Below are positions 11,581 to 20,888 of a stretch of DNA of 64,000 bases, in pieces (position 1 is the first letter of the stretch; every line of letters starts with the position of its first letter). The DNA comes from Aphanomyces cochlioides. Its lineage: Eukaryota; Oomycota; Saprolegniomycetes; Saprolegniales; Verrucalvaceae. The stretch covers positions 62,001-126,000 of the forward strand of contig JAHQRK010000018.1 of NCBI GenBank assembly GCA_019828595.1. Reading direction: 5' to 3'. The position numbers were made by a program, and so were the translations under genes. The notes under the pieces are model-generated. The model searched no databases. It was not told the DNA's origin and saw only the letters and a list, made by a program, of their open reading frames with translations.

Positions 11581-11682
11581 AATAGTATTGTCGTTTTAAT
11601 AGAAAATTGGAGTCGTGCGGAATTGACGCAACAATTGACGCATACAAATTTCAAGTGAAAAGAAAGCACATCACACTATTTG
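11581..11682. other. 102-bp spacer at the palindrome centre
   Basis: Unique sequence between the two arms. It contains a short direct repeat (aattgacgca / caattgacgca at about 11621 and 11633). No gene. The arm ends on both sides read gaggtatact/agtatacctc. Confidence 0.85.
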
Positions 11683-12184
11683 AGTATACCTCATAAGTAG
11701 AAAATAGAGTTGTAAAGTGACGTTAATGGAAAGGTCATGCAGGATTCGACATTTCCAAAGTCTATCAGAATGAAGGAAGACGCGAGGCGGCAAACTGAGA
11801 AAACGTGAGAGAGTTTGCCTAATGCGGAACAGCGTATGGTGCAGCGAGGAATCTTACCTAGGTCGTTCGCCTCGCTTCGTCGGAGCAATCATCCCGCATC
11901 AGCTGGCCCTTGTGTTCAAACCGTGCCTTGAGCACGACAAACGTACGAGAATGCACTTGTTTTTGCCTCACCTCCGTAGCAACTTGCCCCAAGTCTAGTC
12001 TTCGTATCCCCTCGAGCCGTCGAATCTATTGCGAAACCAGATCCGACCTTGGTAAGTTGATCAAGTAAAATGTATCACTCTTCAGCAGACATCAAGCACA
12101 ATACAAAGAGCAACATCTGCCGCCCCAACAAGACCCACGTAACAGAGCCATGCGCGAAGTATTCTCGAATATTATGAGCGATAA

Positions 12185-14041
12185 ATGATTGGTTTTAGGC
12201 GCACTACGACCAAAGAGCTGCACAATACAAAGAAAACTTGTATTAAGAGAGGATGGTCAAAGTTTAGCCGATTCTCTGCATCAACCAAGCAATTTCAACA
12301 ACCAAGAAACGAATGTCCGTACATCGTTGACTTTACAGCATCAAACCATGGCCAAGATTGGCCCGGCAGAGTCCCAGAGAACAAAAAGAATCATGTCATG
12401 TCGACCAGAGAGTGCAGCATCAGTGAAACTTCATAGCAGATCAATTGCTCGACCGCAAACAGCAGCATCTGCCTGCAACCGTGCCAAGATTGACGGCTCG
12501 ACAACTTCCAAGCCTGATCCGGAATACGTCCCACAGATGCCACCATCCATGACAGTGGATGTCATAGAGTCGTGGATGTTGACTTGACGAGTAAACCAAA
12601 TCAAAAGTCGGAGCCCTCGCCAAAAACAGAAATACTTCACCTCCTAAACAATTTGTTGCAATGCGCCAAATCCCCATGAAATAAGAGGAAGAATATCAAA
12701 TTGTTTCGAATCAAGCAATAAACAGAGCTTATAATGATGACAACATGAAGCCCATATCAGATAGCATAGAAAAATGAGTTCGTCGCAAGCAAGAAGAAGC
12801 ACTCAAGAACAAGACGCACAATCAATTCGTACATGCGGAAACGTTTCGCTACTCAGTTCCAACACATCACTTTGACCTAGGCTTGCCGTATGATCCATAC
12901 ACTATCACGACTGTGTCGTTTGTAAGTTACGCATAATTCTTCAAGTTCATTATTTATCGATGATATAGAATAATTCTTCAAGTTCATTATTTATCGATGA
13001 TATAGAACTGTTTATGCGGTCGACGAAGAAGAATTTCATGGCTTGAAATTCTCTGATGACGATAGGTTGATTGATCAGCAAATACTGTGTGATTTCTACG
13101 TTATGAGCTCAAAAAACGTTCTCTACTACAACAAGAAACAAGGCTCTGTTAGTTTTCAAAGCCTCGCTGAGTGGGAACGCGAGCGCCGAATTTTTCAAAG
13201 TCTTAAACTGTTGTCGCTTTTCAAAATGTAAGATTAGACGATTCTGCTTTCATCTGACTCAAGTAATAGGTATCGAGTGTCGAAAGCCTTGAAGTGTTGG
13301 ATATCTCATCATTTTCTTTGCAAACGCGAGACATGCAAAAAACAGCTTATGGAGCAACTCTACTTTTGCAATCCTATCTTTAACGACACCGTGCGTGAAA
13401 TTCAAGCCAAGCTGGTATACCTGGATACGTTAGTCTTGTTTCACATGGAACCCGGAACAACAATGTCACCGGATGAATTCCAAAAGAGACAAGTACTAAA
13501 AATGTAAACACCTTTTCACATTAACATAGGCACAACGAGTGTTCAAGCTGGGTTAAGAGTTGGTTTTCGTTTACGATGAAGTTCGAGACATTTTGGTCAA
13601 CCCTTCAGACACTTACTCATTGCAGTATTCTTCAGCTGATCCTGTGATAAAGTATGCTGACGTTTCGTTGACATCAAGGAAAAGTACAACATTTCACATG
13701 GATCAGGTTTTCGGCACCTTAGACAAGAAGATTATCCCCCAATCACCTCTGGCGACATATAATGAAGACGACGCTGCTCAATTGGATCTTGTAGCCATTT
13801 GCGCTGAATTACAACGCAGCCGAGTGCGCAATCGAACTCAAGAGAGCAAAAGAGAGAAGCCCATACTAGAAACAATAAAATCGCCTTTAGCGGCTGTTAA
13901 GAGAGCTCGTTGCAATGAGTTGTCAAGGTTCATATGCCGTGTCGATTTTATGCTACTCGACTGTTTTCATGCCAAGTTTGCCAGCCACGATGTTGAACTG
14001 ATCCAAAACGAGCGACTGCCGTTGTGCTGGCTCGCTGCAAC
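12185..14041 (+). pseudogene. Axonemal dynein heavy chain N-terminal stem, plus-strand copy
   Basis: This is the copy in line with the downstream dynein linker. Blocks: 12189-12587 (preceded in frame by AMREVFSNIMSDK and a stop at about 12182), an exon near 12830-12920 ending TITTVSF before gtaagt, 13043-13231, 13277-13507 and 13560-14041. The motifs are those given for the inverted copy. At 14041 the dynein reading breaks into glucan-synthase and BRO sequence, and dynein linker sequence follows at 14990. The cassette therefore interrupts a dynein gene. Confidence 0.78.
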
Positions 14042-14932
14042 TCAACTCCATACTTCAGTGAGGCTGTCCAGTACTCGCTGAAAGAGCTCACAACTCAAAA
14101 TGACGATTCAATGAAAGTGCTCTATTATCTAATCCTTTTGAATGGGAAAACTTTCTTGTCTGTCCATCCAAGTCGAAGAATATGAGAGGCAGATGAACGA
14201 ATTGAAATGGAATCACGAGATGCAAATCAAAGATCTCCAGCACCAAAACGAAATACTAAACTGTTCAAGCGGCAACCTCAAAAAATTCGATTGAGGCACT
14301 CAAACTGCAACTTGAAGCTCAGAAACGAATCCAAGAAGCGCAAATACAAATCTATGAAGCGCAAAAACAAACCCTTGAATTGCAACAAGCTGAGAAAGAC
14401 CGAGAGATCAGAGAATTGAAAGAACGTTCTTCTTTTTCAGCTTGTTGCAATTCAAGGGTTTGTTTTTGCGCTTCATAGATTTGTATTTGCGCTTCTTGGA
14501 TTCGTTTCTGAGCTTGAGAAAGACCGAGAGATCAGAGAATTGAAAGAACGTTCTTCTTTTTCAGCTTGTTGCAATTCAAGGGTTTGTTTTTGCGCTTCAT
14601 AGATTTGTATTTGCGCTTCTTGGATTCGTTTCTGAGCTTCAAGTTGCAGTTTGAGTGCCTCAATCGTATTTTCGAGGTTGCCGCTTGAACAGTTTAGTAT
14701 TTCGTTTTGGTGCTGGAGATCTTTGATTTGCATCTCGTGATTCCATTTCAATTCGTTCATCTGCCTCTCATATTCTTCGACTTGGATGGACAGACAAGAA
14801 AGTTTTCCCATTCAAAAGGATTAATCGTTTCCACATAATAGAGCACTTTCATTGAATCGTCATTTTGAGTTGTGAGCTCTTTCAGCGAGTATTGGACAGC
14901 CTCACTGAAGTATGGAGTAGAAATCGAAAATG
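14042..14932. repeat. Nested palindromic cassette, right copy, lying inside the dynein relic
   Basis: Reverse complement of 8331-9222. It runs glucan-synthase fragment, BRO tail, inverted BRO tail, inverted glucan-synthase fragment. The coiled-coil ORFs are 14207-14419 (+) and 14473-14811 (-). I saw no clear target-site duplication at its ends (acaactcaa... left, ggtattaat right). Confidence 0.75.
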
Positions 14933-14989
14933 GTATTAATCATGTGGAGAGTGACAAAGTTGAGTAAGCCTGAAGCATGTAAGTTCATT

Positions 14990-17566
14990 ACAATTATATG
15001 CCTCAGCATCAAGCCATACCACTAGAAACTATGGAACACTATTTTGGAAGCAGAACAAAGCTTCTCGACTTGGGGAGACATGTCGTTGAAAACTTTGCCA
15101 CTTTCCGAAATGCACGAGCTTTTAAGTCGTCTGAGGGGTTTGCATCAAGTTTTGTCGGGTATTTATACCACATTCCCAGTGACTGATCGAATTGAAGGAT
15201 TAACTCTACTGCTCACCAAAATGACATCAATTATCGAAAACTTATGCAATGAGCATGTTGAGTAACGTCACTGGCAAAAGTTGGAAAATAAGTTGCAAGT
15301 AAAATATCAATATGATATGGAGCAGGCTGCAAGTAGTGACCATCGAAGTTTGTGCAGGCAAACAGATATCCAAGATAAGTTTGATGACATCGATGAAATT
15401 GTGCAAGAAGCGGTGGCCGAAGCTGCAATCAGCAAAAATTTGCAGGAGACGATTGAATTGTGGGAAACAAAAGAGCTACCATTTTCCTATTGGACGGACA
15501 ACGAGTCTCGTGACATTGCAGTCCTTGGTGATACCACAGAGTGCGTGAATGTTGAAAACCTGGATAATCCATGTTTGAAGTTTCTCAGTGCAACGATTTC
15601 AACAATCATGGTATGATGTCAAGTATTACCTTTTCTCATGGAATCCTAGAATTACAATATCGAGGCAAAACATTTCGTGACAGTCAACGAACGGGAATAC
15701 ACAATTGATACTGGGAGTATGATAATGTTCACACGAACAGTACCACTAGGAACAGTAGACTCTGGTTGCTTCCTATCATTGACTGAATCATTGTCATCTT
15801 TCACGGTTGTATCTCCAAGTTAGGAGTACGTGATATTTTCTTCTTTATTTTGCAGTGGTTTTGCAAATGCGCTCACTTTATCCAGAAAAATCAATTTGAT
15901 TTGGAAAGAAATGCAAGGGGTGTTGACTGGATCAAGGACATCATTTCAAGAGGAATACTTATTTACTCTCAGTACGGCGAAGCGTTTGGCAAAAAGAATA
16001 GTCATACTTCATCAAAAGGATTCAACGAGCGAAGAGATGGAATGCCTCAAGTCTGCACTGAACGAATATTTCGACACGGTGCTACTAAGTCATCAAGATA
16101 TCTATGAACATGCAATTGTCTTTCCCAACTCACTATGGGTTGTCACTGACAAAGATACATTTCAAAATAGTTCAAATCAAGGAAATTTCAGCAAACGCGA
16201 TGAAACTCCTCGACGAATGTTTCACACATATATTCGCGCTGCATTCAACAAGTTGCTCTTAGTTCCATCCGAGTCAGCCGTTCCCTTTGTTTCCAAAATG
16301 GCTGCTGCTTTGGCGTTTCATAGATGCCTGATCTTGTTTCGACCACAGAGAAGTGGTAAAACTACAGTTGCTCGGACTCTGGCTACAGCTTTAAATGATC
16401 TATTTTGATAGATCAAATCCCAATTTGCCTCAATGCCAACAGCCCTTGCCAGATGAAACGAGTTTTTTTCTTCTAAAGCACTTCATTCCCATGGCATGCT
16501 ATTGATTTCACTTTTGTAACTCCACTTCATACATAGGCGCTATCACTAAATCAGTTGTATGGGAGCAATCAAGATAGGAAAAACGATGACTCCTTGATCA
16601 AGTACATTGCCTCTGATTCTGTTTGTCCATTGCCATGTCATAACTACACCTTCAAAATCAATGAGTCGGACGAATAACCTGCGTTTCTGTCTACCTTAAT
16701 GACTCACTGGCAACGTGTTTGGATTGAAATTAACGGTACTTTACCAGCTGACTGGGCGGAACACATTCTTGGCTTGGCAACACCAACTGCATCATCCAGC
16801 CTTACCTCTGGCTCAGGGCAGGTCTCACTCATGGGCAATGAATCGTTTGTATTACCACCCTTCATATTTGAAACAATTGATTTGAGCCAAGCGTCACTGA
16901 CACTCATCTTGAATAGCTCCGTCGTTTATGTCAGTGATTCTCCGCCTCACAACCTTGAGAATGAATCAAAGACTCCACAGTTGTCAAAACGTTGTCGCCA
17001 TGATGCTATCACTCTTGACAGGTCGATGCGGAATTAAGTACGATAAAGCGGCAAACGAGACTGCTTCAAGCCGTAATGAAGAACCACTCAAACGTGTAAA
17101 GCAGCAAGTTGAACTCATCGTCGTTCGGTCATTGTGCAGGAGAATGGGAAGTGCAGCATCCGAGCAGACAAAGAGTATTCTTAGCTCTGTTCTTCATAAA
17201 GAGTTTAGTCACTTGCATGAAACATGGCATTCCTGCAGCTCTGACTTAGGTCTCTTCTCGACGGTCTTAGACTTGTCTTTCCCGTGCTTCCATGATTGTA
17301 GAAGCGTGTTGTGCGGTCCCAGTCCCAATCGTGAGATTGCGCCATTTTCCATTTATGTGCCACGGGTTGACAGTACCTTGGCACAGTTAACTTCAAGACA
17401 AGTACTCCTATCTGGTTTACTGCTTTTGGTATTTGGGCCACCCGGCTCTGGAAGCACCTCATATATTGTTGATTTCTTGCGACGCACATCAGTATTTTGC
17501 TCTGAAGGACTTCTCTTGAAAAGAAAAGTGAAAGTCCTCAAAAGAGCACAGAAGCATCTTGAATGA
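14990..17566 (+). pseudogene. Dynein heavy chain linker and AAA2-AAA3 relic
   Basis: The reading starts in the linker: ELLSRLRGLHQVLSGIY, then a stop, then RHWQKLENKLQV (cf. RDRHWQ.L of dynein linkers) and DKFDDIDEIVQEAVAEAA. After 15830 come the end of AAA1 (GFANALTLSRKI, KRLAKRIVILHQ) and a Walker-A-like RPQRSGKTT at about 16339. At 16705-16990 is the AAA2 core (WIEINGTLPADWAEHI, FETIDLSQASL), and at 17340-17480 AAA3 (APFSIYVPRVDST, FGPPGSGSTS). The AAA1 P-loop is missing, so there is an internal deletion. The AAA3 Walker A lacks its Lys (GSGST for GxGKT) and several frames are needed. A cytoskeletal motor pseudogene; nothing of AAA4-6 or the stalk is present. Confidence 0.8.
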
Positions 17567-17637
17567 TATTACAAATATTTGGCTCACAACTACCATGATC
17601 ATTTCATCCTTGGCTGGCAAATTGAAATTGAATTATG

Positions 17638-17908
17638 TGTTTCTCTCAAAATTATCACATTTAGCAAACGTACAACTGTTAGTTTTGTAAAATGGATGGG
17701 TTGAGTTGAGTGAGACGTTATTGCATTTCTCTGATCACACGGTCTTTCTCAGCTAGTTGCAATTCAAGCGTTTGTTGTTGCGCTTCAAAAGTTCGTAATC
17801 GAGCTTCATACGTTTGTTTCTCCGCTTCATGGATTTTGCTGAGGCATTCGAGCTGTGCGGTCTGCAACTCGTATTTCCAATTCGATTTATTTTTCTCAAT
17901 CTTGTTAG
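17638..17908 (-). pseudogene. BRO-type coiled-coil tail, inverted copy
   Basis: Reverse complement of 19129-19399 (coordinate sum 37037). On the minus strand it encodes a charged coiled coil (EAEKQTYETRLRTFEAQQQT, AEKDRVIREIQERL) that matches the tails in the 8-15 kb cassettes. The two copies form an inverted repeat with about 1.2 kb between them. Only the tail is present, so this is a fragment. Confidence 0.7.
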
Positions 17909-17956
17909 AGTCGGGAGGGCATACTACCGTTGTATCTATCTGATAACAAACGGAGC

Positions 17957-18039
17957 ATTCCTCGCACGCTTGTATGCTGGAAGAAAAAGACAGAGCTGAT
18001 CAGTCTCAACCAGGACGAGCATACAAGCGTGCGAGGAAT
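17957..18039. repeat. 22-bp hairpin stem within BRO-like sequence
   Basis: attcctcgcacgcttgtatg... at 17957-17978 is the exact reverse complement of 18018-18039, separated by 39 bp. The plus-strand reading across it (CWKKKTELISLNQDEHTSVR) matches the BRO gene segment VWKNKTELISLNKQDHQNVR of 54196-54564, so the hairpin lies in a BRO fragment. Confidence 0.8.
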
Positions 18040-18040
18040 A

Positions 18041-18561
18041 GCTTATGCGCTTGCAGCTCTACGCCGTCATCCAGCAGATTTTGAACGCCTGGACCTTCCA
18101 TGTTCCAAAGTATTGACTCAAGTCGACGCTCAAGTCTTTGAATGGGCCAAGCAAGCTCTCCCGCCGATTCCAAACGAAACCAACACATTATATATTTGCT
18201 TCTAACATGCGTTGACAAGTCTGCCTAGCCACCAAAGTTGACAACACCAGAATACGTTGCTCCTGAAGTCGTTATTCAGCGCAAAAACATCCAAGTCGAT
18301 CGGCTCAGTCAGGAGATCCTGCGCCATGTCGAAAGCTCCGCGGCGAATGCACTGCAGGAGTGTTATGCCAGAGAATTCAAGCCACGAAACCTACCGCCAC
18401 AACCTTTTCAGGTTGTCAGCAGTGCCTCAACCTCACTAAGGATTACTGGCGACGTCGTTGAATGCTGCTGGTGTCAAGCTCAGAGTGCGAGCAAGCAGCC
18501 TTGTGTCCAAGCAGAGTGGTCACAAGCTCGAGTACATTTCAACTCTAGAGCAGCCACATGA
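18041..18561 (+). pseudogene. Unidentified coding relic
   Basis: Two plus-strand readings, 18041-18205 (ALRRHPADFERLDLPCSKVL, then QVFEWAKQALPPIP) and 18238-18561 (SQEILRHVESSAANALQECY), have protein-like composition but no family I recognise. They sit between the inverted BRO tails, so they are carried within that inverted repeat. Confidence 0.35.
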
Positions 18562-18639
18562 CACCCCTCGAGTAGATTGCGAGTGTGGACGACAATGACA
18601 CCATAGTCGATGTGGTTACCTCGACGGGCGACGGGAGAG

Positions 18640-18999
18640 GCTTCGTGGAGTTGATGCCGCGCACGTGCGACGGCCAAATGCAGTCAAGAAAGCACCGAAG
18701 GAAGTCCTGCGAGATCTCCAGCGCACATGGCTTGAGCCATTGCCGCTCCAGGACGAGCTAAAGCGTGTGCAGCAGGTATAAAGTTTGCCTCTCCACCATT
18801 CAAAGCTAATGGAACTTGGATTTCAAGGTCGTGAGAGCAAAGACACCTCCTCCTTGGCAAGACAGAACAAACATCGAAATCAAGCGACTCCAAAGCGGCG
18901 ATCACTGCCTCCACGTCGACAAACTGACGCTGTGGCCGCCACCAACGACCGCCCAAGAAACGACGATGGAAAACCTCTTCCGCCAAGCCATGAAGTGAC
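18640..18999 (+). pseudogene. Unidentified coding relic with a likely intron
   Basis: A reading DAAHVRRPNAVKKAPKEVL, then LEPLPLQDELKRVQQ, ends at 18774. An intron of about 50 nt (gtataaag to tttcaag) leads to VVRAKTPPPWQDRTNIEIKR and ends with TMENLFRQAMK and a stop at 18999. The coding signal is good but the product is unknown. It also lies inside the 17638-19399 inverted repeat. Confidence 0.4.
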
Positions 19000-19128
19000 C
19001 ATTGCTGATATTCTAGCGTATGAAAAGTGGATCGTGCAGAGCTTCTGCAAGTCAGAAGAGCTAGAAAGCGTGGCGGTCGTACCTGTTGAGTCGGCTGCAC
19101 TGCTTCAAGACCGGCGAAACCTTAGCCA

Positions 19129-19358
19129 GACATGAGATTGAGAAAAATAAATCGAATTGGAAATACGAGTTGCAGACCGCACAGCTCGAATGCCTCAGCA
19201 AAATCCATGAAGCGGAGAAACAAACGTATGAAACTCGATTACGAACTTTTGAAGCGCAACAACAAACGCTTGAATTGCAACTAGCTGAGAAAGACCGTGT
19301 GATCAGAGAAATACAAGAACGTCTCACTCAACTCAACCCATCCATTTTACAAAACTAA
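19129..19358 (+). pseudogene. BRO-type coiled-coil tail with its natural stop
   Basis: The reading continues through EAQQQTLELQLAEKDRVIRE to RLTQLNPSILQN and a TAA at 19356. This is the most complete C-terminal end of the tail in the window. The upstream gene body is missing. The inverted partner is 17638-17908. Confidence 0.7.
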
Positions 19359-19569
19359 CAGTTGTACGTTTGCTAAATGTGATAATTTTGAGAGAAACCC
19401 ATAATTCGTTGAAAAACAGTCATGAATCATGTTCTCATTTTTCTCATTCATTCATATTTGCACCCTCTTGGTCACATGAAATATTAAGTGGTGCTGCCCT
19501 CACACGAATTCAAGGTTGAGAAAATTGTGGTCCTTCGTAATCACTTCTGCAAAATGCATCATCCCAGGA

Positions 19570-20070
19570 ACAGTGCTGGAGGGCTCGGACTGGGTAAGAT
19601 TGATACGTCGGTTGCGGTATGGGTTAAGAGTTTTTAGGATTTGGAATCAGTGTATCTATTTTCACTTGATCCCTGCACTAAGGATGTGTCTTGCCGTCGA
19701 ACCTCAGTATTATTTGTTTGTCCAAAGACGTCACTTTCATGTGCTTGTGCAACTTGTCCAAGTTTTTAGATATTGGTGAGTTAGGATCAAATTCTGCCGA
19801 CAATCATGGAGTCATAGTTCGTGGCAATATTGCAGCCTCAAAATTCCCATCAAAATTTCGTAAATGTGTCGAATATGTACCCAGCTCGATGTCAGATAGT
19901 GAACATTCGAAAAATTCAGGCAACCATTGCTTTGGTTCTGAAGGGTATTTTACCAATAAAAATGTTCGAGGGGATATCCACACTTTATCTTGGGGCTCTT
20001 TGTTCAACCCGTAAACAATGCTCACCATGTATGCGGAGCAGATGGAGACAGTCTGTACCCTATCTCTTCA
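19570..20070 (-). pseudogene. STIL N-terminal-domain-like fragment, copy 2
   Basis: The minus-strand ORF 19804-20028 (NKEPQDKVWISPRTFLLVKY, then EFFECSLSDIELGTYS) is a diverged duplicate of 3282-3921. The shared DNA starts with cagtgctggagggctc at both places (3219 and 19573). It lacks the RPLVGIWV start of copy 1. It abuts the glucan-synthase fragment at 20095. Confidence 0.4.
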
Positions 20071-20094
20071 AGGCTTCGTCAGCATCTTTCACTT

Positions 20095-20268
20095 TTAGTC
20101 GTTCAAGAAAGTGGTCCCATCAAAAAGGATTAATCGTTTGCAGATAATAGAGCAATTTCATCGAATCGTCATTTTGAGTGATGAGCTCTTTCAGCGACAA
20201 TCTCACTGACGTACGGAGTAGAAATCGAAAATGATCGCATCTGGCGAATCGGTCTTGCATCACCACAA
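20095..20268 (-). pseudogene. 1,3-beta-glucan synthase catalytic-domain start (diverged copy)
   Basis: On the minus strand: PIRQMRSFSISTPYVSE, then SLKELITQNDDSMKLLYYLQ, NPF, a stop, WDHFLERLKVKDADEAL. This continues the glucan synthase relic that lies to its right (20889-23690) in the same orientation, with about 620 bp between the two (an intron or an insertion). Downstream catalytic sequence is absent; STIL-like sequence follows at 20070. Confidence 0.7.
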
Positions 20269-20304
20269 TAAGCTATTTCAAGATCAACAAAAAAGATAAA
20301 CGAA

Positions 20305-20517
20305 TTGGAGAACCAAATTGAGGATCTCTTTGCTCAATTGAATAGCTTCTGGGCTAAAAGGCAAGAAATTTGTAGCGTCGGTACCAACACATCGATGGTT
20401 TTCACCCCTCAAGAGGCACAAAACGTTGATTATCAAGAAATTTCTGTGTCAGAACACGATCTCGATGACGGATTATCCAATGAATGGTTTGTGTCCTTAC
20501 CCGTCCCTCACAAGTAA
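20305..20517 (+). CDS. Small acidic ORF, unknown
   Basis: 70 aa starting MENQIEDLFAQLNSFWAKRQ and ending SNEWFVSLPVPHK. It lies in the gap within the glucan synthase relic and could belong to an inserted sequence. No family recognised, and it may be chance. Confidence 0.25.
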   Translation: MENQIEDLFAQLNSFWAKRQEICSVGTNTSMVFTPQEAQNVDYQEISVSEHDLDDGLSNEWFVSLPVPHK

Positions 20518-20888
20518 TTTTGACTCGAGGCAAGTGACGACTGGTGAATCGAATTCTGTATCTATTGGGCAAACACTTGATGATATTCCACGGATACGTT
20601 AGCAAGTTTCCGGTGAGAGTGATTCGTTCGAAGATGACACAGAACTCGCGAAATTGAGGCAAATATAAATGCATTCTAATGAAGATCAAATAACCTTTGA
20701 AATAATGCACATTGATATGATGGCAGTCCGAGCAGCAAAGCTTAGTTCAAGTGACCAGAGATTATGACGTCTCTGATTTTGATCACAAATAAGTAAGGAT
20801 TAACTTAGTTTGCGAGACGAGTATTAGATCGGCAACACATTTCTAACCTATGCGCCTTGATATGTTCTAATTAATCTACTAATCACTC

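Larger units (their letters stand above)
11683..14932. repeat. Right arm (3250 bp) of the giant palindrome
   Basis: Reverse complement of 8331-11580. Identity ends exactly at 14932/8331: outside it the left flank reads gcgat and the right flank ggtattaat. Beyond the right arm the dynein linker resumes at about 14990 on the same strand as the dynein stem in this arm. Confidence 0.9.
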
